Shown here piece by piece: positions 1 to 6,156 of a stretch of 6,193 nt of DNA (position 1 is the first letter of the stretch; the number at the start of each line of letters is the position of its first letter). The stretch is taken from NCBI GenBank assembly GCA_946479905.1, contig CAMLIA010000225.1:1-6193 (forward strand), given 5' to 3'. The DNA is from an uncultured Frankiales bacterium. Lineage in GTDB: Bacteria > Actinomycetota > Actinomycetes > Mycobacteriales > SCTD01. Position numbers and translations under genes: made by a program. A model generated the notes under the pieces. That model saw only the letters and a list, made by a program, of their open reading frames with translations. It was not told where the DNA came from and searched no databases.

Positions 1-339
1 CAGGCGCTGGAGGACGTCCAGGGCATCGTCGGCCACAGCGTCAACGAGCTGATGGCATCGGTGGACGACCCGAAGAACGTCTACAAGGTCGGCCTCAACA
101 CCACCCGCACCCTGATGGCCCTGGGCGACCTCGTCGTCGGCTGGCTGCTGCTGCGCCAGGCCGCTGTGGCCCTCGACAAGCTGCCGGCAGCGACCGGCCG
201 CGACAAGCCGTTCTACGAGGGCAAGGTCGCTGCGGCGAAGTGGTTCGCGGCCAACGTCTTCCCCGAGCTGACGTCGAAGCGCGCCATCGCCGAGGCCGTC
301 GACAGCTCGCTCATGGAGCTCGACGAAGCCGCCTTCTAG
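1..339 (+). CDS. acyl-CoA dehydrogenase, C-terminal part (5' end outside window)
   Basis: The frame is open from base 1 to the TAG at 337-339 and gives the last 112 residues of a longer protein. Acyl-CoA dehydrogenases are FAD enzymes that make the 2,3-double bond in acyl-CoA during fatty-acid beta-oxidation. The visible part resembles the extra C-terminal helical domain of the long, FadE-type members: a helix with [17 protein letters not shown], then a charged [20 protein letters not shown] segment, which in this family follows the flavin-binding core. The flavin- and substrate-binding parts and the catalytic glutamate lie upstream and cannot be checked. The ATG at 52 is internal, since the frame continues upstream of it with good coding sequence ([15 protein letters not shown]). 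The gene ends 11 nt before a strong hairpin, so it is the last gene of its transcript and unrelated to the pilus operon. The family call comes from remembered sequence pattern, not a search. Confidence 0.8.
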   Translation, partial: QALEDVQGIVGHSVNELMASVDDPKNVYKVGLNTTRTLMALGDLVVGWLLLRQAAVALDKLPAATGRDKPFYEGKVAAAKWFAANVFPELTSKRAIAEAVDSSLMELDEAAF

Positions 340-350
340 TCCGCACCGGA

Positions 351-384
351 GAAGCCGGCCGTCCCGTGAGGGGCGGCCGGCTTC
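351..384 (+). terminator. Hairpin terminator after the acyl-CoA dehydrogenase gene
   Basis: Arms 351-365 and 370-384 pair over 15 bp with a single G-U wobble around a GTGA tetraloop, which fits the stable GNRA class. It starts 11 nt after the stop codon. There is no T-run after it, which is usual for terminators in high-GC actinobacteria. Its place between two co-oriented genes supports transcript termination; a role in mRNA 3'-end protection is an alternative. Confidence 0.75.
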
Positions 385-523
385 CCTGCTTTGCGGGTCC
401 TCACACCTCGCTGTCCGATTCGTCCGGTCCCGAAGTTCGTCACCCGACTGGCGGGGTTGCCCTGGGAAACAAGGGGAATCAACACCTCAGCCGCGGCACA
501 CCCCCTAGCCGCACTGTTCTCAC

Positions 524-529
524 AAGGAG
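524..529 (+). promoter_or_regulatory. Ribosome binding site of the DUF6458-like gene
   Basis: AAGGAG lies 6 nt before the ATG at 536, a near-perfect Shine-Dalgarno match at good spacing. It fixes the start of this very small gene and argues that the gene is real and well translated. Confidence 0.8.
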
Positions 530-535
530 TTCACC

Positions 536-760
536 ATGGGTATCGGTGCCAGCGTCTTCCTGCTCGCCATCGGCGCGATCCTCGCCTTCGCCGTCGACTA
601 CAGCGTCAACGGCCTCGACATCAACGTCGTCGGCTTCATCCTCATGGCCGCGGGCGTCATCGGCCTGTTCGCCACCACCCTCATCTTCGGTCGCCGGGAC
701 CGCGTGGTCGGCACCACGACCACCGCTCCGGTCACCGAGGAGCGCGTCACGCGCTACTGA
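536..760 (+). CDS. DUF6458-like small two-helix membrane protein
   Basis: This 74-residue protein has two predicted membrane helices, about residues 4-20 and 31-51. A short polar loop (DYSVNGLDIN) separates them, and a charged, Thr-rich tail (about 52-74) follows with basic residues RRDR right after helix 2. The opening MGIGASVFLLAIGAILAFAV and the GFILMAAGVIG helix match the pattern I know from DUF6458, a family of small membrane proteins in actinobacteria with no known function. By the positive-inside rule the tail should be cytoplasmic. The start is fixed by AAGGAG 6 nt upstream. The gene stands alone: a hairpin separates it from the gene before it, and it converges with the pilus operon across a shared hairpin. 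No function is assigned; a link to the pilus is not supported by orientation. Confidence 0.75.
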   Translation: MGIGASVFLLAIGAILAFAVDYSVNGLDINVVGFILMAAGVIGLFATTLIFGRRDRVVGTTTTAPVTEERVTRY

Positions 761-774
761 TCTCCCCCCGGAAC

Positions 775-815
775 CGACGAAGGCCGCTGCCCCACGAGGG
801 CGGCGGCCTTCGTCG
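775..815. terminator. Bidirectional hairpin terminator between convergent genes
   Basis: Arms 775-792 and 798-815 pair over 18 bp with one G-T wobble and a 5-nt loop (CACGA). It begins 14 nt after the stop of the plus-strand membrane-protein gene and lies 9 nt beyond the stop of tadC on the minus strand. Being almost perfectly symmetric, it should form in both RNAs. There is no strong T-run on either side. It marks the 3' end of the Tad operon. Confidence 0.8.
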
Positions 816-824
816 TACCCATGT

Positions 825-1727
825 CTAGAAGCGGAAGGCCTTGGAGATGGTGATCCCGGCCGGTCCGAGGATGACGACGAACAGCGCCGGCAGGATCCCG
901 AAGATCAGCGGGAACAGCAGCCGCACCGGCGCCTTCGCCGCCCGCTCCCGGGCGCGCTGCCGGCGCTTGGCACGGATCTCGCCGGCCTGGGTCTTGAGCA
1001 CGTCACCGATGGCGATGCCCAGCGCGTCCGCCTGCAGCATCGACAGGATGAACGTCGACAGCTCCGCGCAGTCGTTGCGCTCCCGCAGGTTCTGCAGGGC
1101 CTCCCGGCGGGAGAAGCCGAGCTGCACCTCGTTGAGGAAGCGGTTGAACTCCTCGCCGAGCGGGCCCTTGAGCCGTTCGGTGACGACGGCGACCGCCTGC
1201 TCCAGCCCGACGCCCGCCTGCACCGTGATCGCCATCAGGTCGAGCGCCTCCGGCAGCGTGCGGCGGATGTCGCCCTGGCGGTCCTCGGCACGGCGGCCCA
1301 GCACGATGTCCGGCGCCATGAAGCCGACCACCAGGCCGAAGACCAGCAGCAGCGCGACCATGCCGCCGGGGACGCCCACGGCAGCGGCGGCACCGCCGAA
1401 GAGCGCACCGCCGGCGACCAGGCCGATCGCCTTGGCGGTGTAGACGACGCCGGGCGCCAGGGTGGTCTCCAGGCCGGCCAGCCGGATCTTCGTGAGCAGG
1501 TTCGCGTGCCAGGTGCTCGGGGTGAGCCGCCGGATCACGGCCTCGGCGGCGCCGCCGCTCGCCCCCGCGAGCCGCGCGCCGAAGGAGTCGTCGAGCTTGG
1601 CGCGGAACGTGTCGAGCTCCGAGGCCTCCGCCGTCGGGTCGGCAGCGGCGGGGGCGGCCGGCCGCAGCAGACCGGCCGAGAGCAGCGCGATGCCGACGAT
1701 GGCGAGCACAGCGGCGAGGACGGGCAT
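825..1727 (-). CDS. tadC: Tad pilus platform protein TadC (type II secretion F-domain)
   Basis: This 300-residue membrane protein is one of two paired platform subunits that couple the TadA ATPase to prepilin extraction from the membrane. It has an N-terminal helix (about 3-21), two close helices (about 94-116 and 121-143), a T2SSF/GspF domain (about 158-283) and a last helix (about 266-288). The LPEALDLMAITVQAGVGLEQA opening and the later LQADALGIAIGDVLKTQA segment are typical of the TadC side of the family; the basic stretch RAKRRQRARERAAK before the last helix should face the cytoplasm. Length is normal for TadC. The ATG follows the tadB stop by 1 nt, and GGAGG sits 6 nt upstream inside the tadB end, so translation is probably coupled. 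It is the last gene of the operon. The TadB/TadC assignment rests on gene order and overall pattern; F-domain membership is firm. Confidence 0.9.
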   Translation of the reverse strand: MPVLAAVLAIVGIALLSAGLLRPAAPAAADPTAEASELDTFRAKLDDSFGARLAGASGGAAEAVIRRLTPSTWHANLLTKIRLAGLETTLAPGVVYTAKAIGLVAGGALFGGAAAAVGVPGGMVALLLVFGLVVGFMAPDIVLGRRAEDRQGDIRRTLPEALDLMAITVQAGVGLEQAVAVVTERLKGPLGEEFNRFLNEVQLGFSRREALQNLRERNDCAELSTFILSMLQADALGIAIGDVLKTQAGEIRAKRRQRARERAAKAPVRLLFPLIFGILPALFVVILGPAGITISKAFRF

Positions 1728-1728
1728 C

Positions 1729-2682
1729 TCAGACCTCCACGTCGACGATCTTGCGCATCGCCAGGCCCGCGCCGATCATCAGCACGGTCGCAGTGGCGAG
1801 CATGAACAGGCCCGCGGTCTCGTGGAACAGCGGCCGGATGTAGGACTTCGCCGCGACCGTCATGAACAGCAGCATGAGGACGGGCAGCCCGCCCAGGACG
1901 TACGCCGACAGCTTGCCCTCGGCCGTGAGGGCGCGCAGCTCGCGCCGCACCTCCTCGCGGGCCCGCATGAAGCTGGCCAGCGTCCGCAGCATCTCCGACA
2001 GCCGGCCACCGACCTCGGACTGGATCCGGATGCCCTCGACCGTCCAGTCGAGGTCCTGGATGTCGATCCGGCGCGTCATCGCGTCGAGCGCCTCCAGCAG
2101 CGGGCGGCCCACCTCGGTCTCGGACAGCACCCGGTTGATCTCGCTGCCCATCGGCTCGGCGGCGTCCTCACCCACGAGCTGCAGGGCGGTGAGCAGCGAG
2201 TGCCCGGCCTCCATCGACGACGCGACGAGGTCCAGCACGTCGGGCAGCTGCGCCTCGAAGTCCCGTCGCCATGTCGTCGTGCGCCGGGCGAGGACACCAG
2301 GAGGTACGACGGCGCCGACCACACCGAGCAGCAGGCCCCACAGCAGGCCGCCCACGAGAGCACCGGCGAGCGCCGGCACGGCGATGGCCCCGGCCCACAG
2401 GAGGAAGAACTCCTCGGGACGCAGGGACACGCGGGCCCGCTCCAGCCGCACCAGCATCTTCTCGCGGAAGGGCGTGCCCTCGGTGCGGTTCTCGGCCCAC
2501 TTCACGGAGCGCTCGAAGGCGAGCGCCAGCGCGGCCGTCGGCTTGACGTCCTGTGCGAGCGTCAGGTCGAGGGCCTCGGCGACGCGGCGACGACGGGCAG
2601 CGTTGCCCTGGGCGATGCCCCAGCCGACGAGGCCCATGCCGGCGAGGGCGAGGAGCACGGCGGCCGCGACGAGGGGGCTCAT
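1729..2682 (-). CDS. tadB: Tad pilus platform protein TadB (type II secretion F-domain)
   Basis: This 317-residue membrane protein is the partner of TadC in the inner-membrane platform of the Tad/Flp pilus. A membrane helix lies at about 2-22, followed by a cytoplasmic stretch with Arg-rich start (RRRR near 30). A hydrophobic pair spans about 93-131, a T2SSF domain about 143-270 (LPDVLDLVASSMEAGHSLLTAL at its start), and two helices lie at about 260-278 and 288-310. The QSEVGGRLSEMLRTLASFMRAR segment is the typical second half of the F domain in TadB. Its ATG overlaps the tadA stop in ATGA, and GAGGAAGG lies 10 nt upstream within tadA, so coupled translation and near 1:1 production with TadA are likely. 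I see no extra N-terminal domain such as some TadB proteins carry. Confidence 0.9.
   Translation of the reverse strand: MSPLVAAAVLLALAGMGLVGWGIAQGNAARRRRVAEALDLTLAQDVKPTAALALAFERSVKWAENRTEGTPFREKMLVRLERARVSLRPEEFFLLWAGAIAVPALAGALVGGLLWGLLLGVVGAVVPPGVLARRTTTWRRDFEAQLPDVLDLVASSMEAGHSLLTALQLVGEDAAEPMGSEINRVLSETEVGRPLLEALDAMTRRIDIQDLDWTVEGIRIQSEVGGRLSEMLRTLASFMRAREEVRRELRALTAEGKLSAYVLGGLPVLMLLFMTVAAKSYIRPLFHETAGLFMLATATVLMIGAGLAMRKIVDVEV
1734..1738 (-). promoter_or_regulatory. Ribosome binding site of tadC inside tadB
   Basis: On the minus strand GGAGG lies 6 nt before the tadC ATG and overlaps the last codons of tadB (Asp-Val-Glu-Val). It supports the tadC start at 1727 and re-initiation after the tadB stop. 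Confidence 0.7.
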
Positions 2683-4100
2683 CGGGGAGTGGCCTTCCTC
2701 CTGGCAGCTGCCTGCGAGGTCGCCGCGACCGGGCGGGCGAACAGCCGCGGCGGCAGCTCCACGCCGCTGCGGGCGAGCTGCTCCATCTTCTTGGGACGCA
2801 GGCCGGTGGCGTAGAGCTCGCCGTCGCCCTCCTTGCCGGGCGGCCCCGGCCGGTAGGCGAAGACGTCCTGCAGCGTCACGACGTCGCCCTCGGTGCCCTG
2901 CACCTCGGTGATGGCGACCAGTCGGCGTGAGCCGTCGGACAGCCGAGCGGTGTGGACGATGAGGTCGACGGCGCTGGCGATCTGCTCGCGGATGGCGCGC
3001 ACGGGAAGGTCGAACCCGGCCATCAGCACCATCGTCTCGAGACGGCTGACGACGTCCCTCGGCGAGTTCGCGTGCACGGTGGTGAGCGATCCCTCGTGGC
3101 CGGTGTTCATCGCCTGCAGCATGTCGAGGGCCTCGGCCCCGCGGACCTCACCGACGATGATCCGGTCGGGGCGCATGCGCAGCGCGTTGCGCACCAGGTC
3201 CCTGATCGAGACGAGGCCCCTGCCCTCGACGTTCGCCGGCCGTGACTCCAGGGTCACGACGTGCGCCTGCGGCATCTGCAGCTCGGCAGCGTCCTCGATC
3301 GTGATGACGCGCTCCTGGTCGGGGATGAAGCCGCCGACGACGTTGAGCATCGTGGTCTTGCCGGAGCCGGTGCCGCCGCTGATGAGGATGTTCAGCCGGC
3401 CGCGGACGCAGGCCTCGAGGAAGACGCCCGCGTCCATCGTCAGGGTCTTGTTGGCCACCAGGTCGGCGACCGTGAACGGCCGCTCGGCGAACTTGCGGAT
3501 CGTCATCACGGGACCGCGCACCGACAGCGGCGGCAGGATCGCGTTCACGCGGGAGCCGTCCGGCAGCCGCGCGTCGACCATGGGGGACCCCTCGTCCACG
3601 CGCCGGCCGACGCCCGACACGATCCGCTCGATCACCTGGCGGAAGTGCGCCTCGTCGACGAACGACGCAGCCGTGTGCTCGATGCGCCCCGACCGCTCGA
3701 CGTAGATGTCGTTGTAGGCGTTGCACATGATCTCGTCGACGGTGCCGTCCTTCAGCAGCGGGTCGAGCGGGCCGTAGCCCAGGATGTCGCTGCTGACCTC
3801 GGTGACGAGGCGGGCGCGCTCCTCGCTCGTGACGCGGGCACCGCTCTTCGCGATCGCCTTGTCCAGCGCCTTCGTGACCTCGTCGGACAGGTCCTCGATG
3901 CCGGCGAGCCGGGAGCCGAGGTCCTCTACGACCAGGTCCTTCACCTGGCGCTTCAGGCCGTCCCAGGCGTTGGTGCTCGGCTTCGCCTCCCGGCGGGCCG
4001 AGCGACGGACCGTCGTCGCGGCCTTCGTGGGCCTCGGGGCCGCCTTCTTCGCGGCCTCCTTCTCGGCCTCGAGCTGGTTGAGTCGGTCGGCGAGCTTCAC
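2679..4100 (-). CDS. tadA: Tad pilus assembly ATPase TadA/CpaF
   Basis: This 473-residue protein is the cytoplasmic secretion ATPase (GspE/VirB11/CpaF superfamily) that hydrolyses ATP to drive Flp pilus assembly. Motifs are complete and in order: an N-terminal domain with DILGYGPLDPLLKD (about 105-118) and NDIYVERSGRI (130-140), Walker A GGTGSGKT (242-249), Asp box ITIEDAAEL (266-274), Walker B RIIVGEVRG (313-321) and His box TGHEGSLTTVHAN (333-345). Before these lies a Lys/Ala/Arg-rich, probably coiled or disordered stretch (about 1-45); the tail after residue 430 is basic. The start is GTG at 4100, overlapping the cpaE stop as GTGA, with GAGGAGA 7 nt upstream. The protein lacks a signal peptide and should act as a hexamer under TadB/TadC. 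All catalytic motifs look intact, so the motor is predicted active. Confidence 0.96.
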   Translation of the reverse strand: MKLADRLNQLEAEKEAAKKAAPRPTKAATTVRRSARREAKPSTNAWDGLKRQVKDLVVEDLGSRLAGIEDLSDEVTKALDKAIAKSGARVTSEERARLVTEVSSDILGYGPLDPLLKDGTVDEIMCNAYNDIYVERSGRIEHTAASFVDEAHFRQVIERIVSGVGRRVDEGSPMVDARLPDGSRVNAILPPLSVRGPVMTIRKFAERPFTVADLVANKTLTMDAGVFLEACVRGRLNILISGGTGSGKTTMLNVVGGFIPDQERVITIEDAAELQMPQAHVVTLESRPANVEGRGLVSIRDLVRNALRMRPDRIIVGEVRGAEALDMLQAMNTGHEGSLTTVHANSPRDVVSRLETMVLMAGFDLPVRAIREQIASAVDLIVHTARLSDGSRRLVAITEVQGTEGDVVTLQDVFAYRPGPPGKEGDGELYATGLRPKKMEQLARSGVELPPRLFARPVAATSQAAARRKATPR

Positions 4101-5467
4101 GATGTCTTCTCCTCAGCGAGCACCGTCGGGCGCGGCGCGGCTTCCTTGCGTGGGCGCAGTGCCGAGAGGATGCGCTCCAGGAGCGAGTGCTCCGAGGGCG
4201 GCGCACTGCTCGTGATCCCTGCCTCCGGCAGCAGGGTGGAGACACCGGCGACGAGCCGGCGGCTGACCTCCGCCTTCGGTGCGGCCTCGCTGACCGGCAG
4301 ACCGAGGTTGACGGAGCGGGACACCTCACGGTCGTAGGGCAGCTCGAGGTCCCAGGTCCGGCCCAGCACCCGCTGGATGTCGTCCGCGGTGAGCTCCACC
4401 CCGCGCTCGGCCTTGTTGAGCACGAGGTGCAGGCCGTCGGTCGGGATCTGCAGCCGGTCCAGCGTCGTGAGGAAGACCCGCATGTTCCGGACGCTGGGTA
4501 CGTCGAGGGTCGCGAGCACGATGAGGTGGTCGGAGATGTCGAAGGCGCCCAGCACCACCTCGTTGAGCGAGGGCGGGGTGTCGATGAGCACGAAGTCGTA
4601 CTCCATCCGCACCTGCTCGATGACGGCCGAGATGGTGGCCGCGCTCATGCTCTCCGCGGCGACGGGGTCCGGCGGCGCGGCGAGGACGTCGAAGCCGCCG
4701 GTGTGCGGGGTCATGAGGGCGGAGACCTCGACGTGGCCCTCGTCGTCGATCTCGACGTCGGCGATGGTGCGCTGCGGCTTCAGCTGCAGGGTGGCGACGA
4801 CCTCCCCGAACTGCAGGTCGAGGTCGATCATCGCGACCCGCTTGCCGGTGCCCTGCGCGAGCAGGTAGGCGAGGTTGGTCGCGAGGAACGTCTTCCCGCA
4901 GCCTCCGGTGGCGCTGGCCACGGTGATCGTGATGGCGGGCTGCCGCTCCACGACCGGCTCCGGTTCGGGCTCCGGCTCCGGCTCCGGCTCGATCTCCGGC
5001 TCGATCTCGATGAGCTCCTCGAGCGAGTCCTCCTCGACCCGCGGCGTCGGCACCTGGACGACCGTCGTGAGCTGGTCCTTGAGCTGGTCGCTCACGCCCA
5101 GGGCGGTGAGCAGCGCACGGCGTACCGCCGCGGCGCCGGCCGGCAGCTTCAGCAGCTGCTCGGCCCCCGCCTTCATGAGCAGCTGCGGGTCGGGCAGGGC
5201 GTCCGCCGCGCACGCCACCATCACCACGGTCGCCGGATGCGCCGCGTGCCAGCGGGCGACCCGCTTGAGGCCCGTGACGGTCATCTCGCTGGGGCCGACC
5301 AGCAGCACGTCGACCGGTCCGGAGGCGAAGAGGGCGTCGACCTCGGCCGCCTTGGTGAACAGGTGGACGTCGACGGTGTCGTCGAGCCCGTCCACGGCCT
5401 TGGCCAGGCTGTGGACCAGAGCGTCCGAGCGGTCGAGGACGACCACGAACGCGGGAGAGGGGTGCAT
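4097..5467 (-). CDS. cpaE: Tad pilus localization ATPase CpaE/TadZ (receiver-like plus ParA/MinD-like)
   Basis: CpaE/TadZ proteins place the Tad machine at a site in the cell and recruit its other parts. Numbering is from the ATG at 5467 (456 residues). Residues 6-122 form a receiver-like alpha/beta domain; 145-175 are an acidic linker with a Glu-Pro repeat; 180-415 are a SIMIBI ATPase with P-loop TGGCGKT (187-193), MIDLDLQFG (213-221) and FVLIDTPPS (292-300). The tail holds a predicted amphipathic helix (about 426-442). Two features depart from the textbook forms: Thr replaces the signature Lys that starts the MinD/ParA P-loop, and Gly58 sits where receivers carry the phosphorylated Asp. An in-frame ATG at 5479 adds four residues, but GGAGG sits between the two ATGs, 5 nt before 5467, so I chose the shorter form. 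The gene overlaps tadA by 4 nt (GTGA). Confidence 0.9.
   Translation of the reverse strand: MHPSPAFVVVLDRSDALVHSLAKAVDGLDDTVDVHLFTKAAEVDALFASGPVDVLLVGPSEMTVTGLKRVARWHAAHPATVVMVACAADALPDPQLLMKAGAEQLLKLPAGAAAVRRALLTALGVSDQLKDQLTTVVQVPTPRVEEDSLEELIEIEPEIEPEPEPEPEPEPVVERQPAITITVASATGGCGKTFLATNLAYLLAQGTGKRVAMIDLDLQFGEVVATLQLKPQRTIADVEIDDEGHVEVSALMTPHTGGFDVLAAPPDPVAAESMSAATISAVIEQVRMEYDFVLIDTPPSLNEVVLGAFDISDHLIVLATLDVPSVRNMRVFLTTLDRLQIPTDGLHLVLNKAERGVELTADDIQRVLGRTWDLELPYDREVSRSVNLGLPVSEAAPKAEVSRRLVAGVSTLLPEAGITSSAPPSEHSLLERILSALRPRKEAAPRPTVLAEEKTS
4108..4114 (-). promoter_or_regulatory. Ribosome binding site for the GTG start of tadA
   Basis: On the minus strand GAGGAGA lies 7 nt before the GTG at 4100 and inside the last codons of cpaE. 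It is what makes the GTG, rather than a later ATG, the tadA start, and it fits coupled translation across the GTGA overlap. Confidence 0.7.
4954..5008 (-). repeat. In-frame hexanucleotide repeat coding a Glu-Pro linker in CpaE
   Basis: Read on the minus strand, about eight six-base units close to GAGCCG follow one another, most exact, with GAGATC, GAGCCC and GAACCG variants. They code Glu-Ile or Glu-Pro pairs linking the receiver-like domain to the ATPase domain of CpaE. Because the unit is six bases, slippage would change linker length by two residues without a frameshift. Confidence 0.85.
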
Positions 5468-5472
5468 GTCTG

Positions 5473-5477
5473 CCTCC
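5473..5477 (-). promoter_or_regulatory. Ribosome binding site deciding the cpaE start
   Basis: On the minus strand GGAGG lies 5 nt before the ATG at 5467 and within the codons of the alternative ATG at 5479. The alternative start has only a weak GGCTGA-like upstream match, so the downstream ATG is favoured. Confidence 0.65.
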
Positions 5478-5481
5478 ATGG

Positions 5482-6156
5482 TCAGCCTGTGCTGGAGAGC
5501 GTGAAGTAGAGGACGTTGACGTCAGAGGTCACCGAGGCACCGACGAGCACGCGCGCCTGGGTCTCGTCGACCGCCAGCAGGAAGTCGAGGTTGCCGACCC
5601 CGGGCGTGGGAGCGGTGCCCGACCCGTCGCCCGCGCCGGGTGTCGTGCGCAGGACGAGGACGTCGCGCAGGATCACCTGTCCCGGCGTGATGCGCAGGCC
5701 GCCACCCTCGACCTTCTGCTTCGGGACCGCGTAGATGTTGATCTTGTTGCCGGGGACCACGTAGCGCAGCCCACCGGGTGCGAAGCCGAGCTCCACGCCG
5801 AGCGCCTGCTTGCCCTTGGGAAGCGGTACGCCCGCCGTCGTCGCGGCGGACACCTGGCCGAAGCTGGAGCCGGTGATGACCTGGCCCTTCAGGATCCGGG
5901 TCGTCGCGAACTTGCCCGTCAGCGAGCTCAGCTCGGTGGGCGAGCCGGCCGGGACGTCCTTGGACGAGACCTCCTCGACCCGGAGGTTCGCCGACGCAGC
6001 CGGGGTCCCCTGGGGCACGTCGGTCTGCGCGACGAGGGCCTTCACCTTGTTCGAGCCCGACGAGCCGCCCCGGCCGGCGAGGACGGCGAGCACGACGACA
6101 CCGACGAGCAGGAGCACGGCTCCGACGGCGATGATGGGGTTGAACTTCCTGTTCAT
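5482..6156 (-). CDS. cpaB: Flp pilus assembly protein CpaB (SAF/RcpC domains)
   Basis: This 224-residue protein belongs to the CpaB/RcpC group of Tad pilus assembly factors. Basic residues (MNRKF) and one hydrophobic helix (about 8-28) anchor it in the cytoplasmic membrane, followed by a Gly/Ser stretch. A SAF-type domain spans about 37-97 (VAQTDVPQGTPA, then GKFATTRILKGQVIT). An RcpC-like beta-rich domain spans about 110-220 (GVELGFAPGGLRYVVPGNKINIYAV), interrupted by a disordered Gly/Pro/Thr insert (about 171-188). Everything after the helix should be outside the membrane. In Gram-negatives CpaB works with the outer-membrane secretin; none is expected in a monoderm actinomycete, so its partner here is unknown. 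AAAGGG lies 8 nt before the ATG. Its stop is 14 nt before the favoured cpaE start. It is the first complete gene of the operon in the window. Confidence 0.88.
   Translation of the reverse strand: MNRKFNPIIAVGAVLLLVGVVVLAVLAGRGGSSGSNKVKALVAQTDVPQGTPAASANLRVEEVSSKDVPAGSPTELSSLTGKFATTRILKGQVITGSSFGQVSAATTAGVPLPKGKQALGVELGFAPGGLRYVVPGNKINIYAVPKQKVEGGGLRITPGQVILRDVLVLRTTPGAGDGSGTAPTPGVGNLDFLLAVDETQARVLVGASVTSDVNVLYFTLSSTG

Noticed and set aside
456..479. Possible stress-sigma-type promoter before the membrane-protein gene: GTTG, 14 nt, then GGGAAT
   Set aside because: It resembles a GTTT-N14-16-GGGTAT pattern but has mismatches in both boxes, and such matches are common by chance in this composition. 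No TANNNT-type -10 box is seen in 385-535 either. A transcription start map would decide.
240..1805. Long plus-strand open frame of 521 codons across the acyl-CoA dehydrogenase end, the membrane-protein gene and tadC
   Set aside because: It crosses two hairpins and three well-supported genes in another frame or strand, and its product is low-complexity Arg/Gly/Asp/Gln-rich, typical of shadow frames in GC-rich DNA.
3148..4329. Minus-strand open frame of 393 codons overlapping tadA
   Set aside because: It is a shifted frame of tadA; the product is Arg/Gly/Pro-rich and has none of the ATPase motifs.
4187..5509. Plus-strand open frame of 440 codons opposite cpaE
   Set aside because: It is antisense to a gene with clear ATPase motifs; its product is His/Arg/Val/Asp-rich with no recognisable domain.
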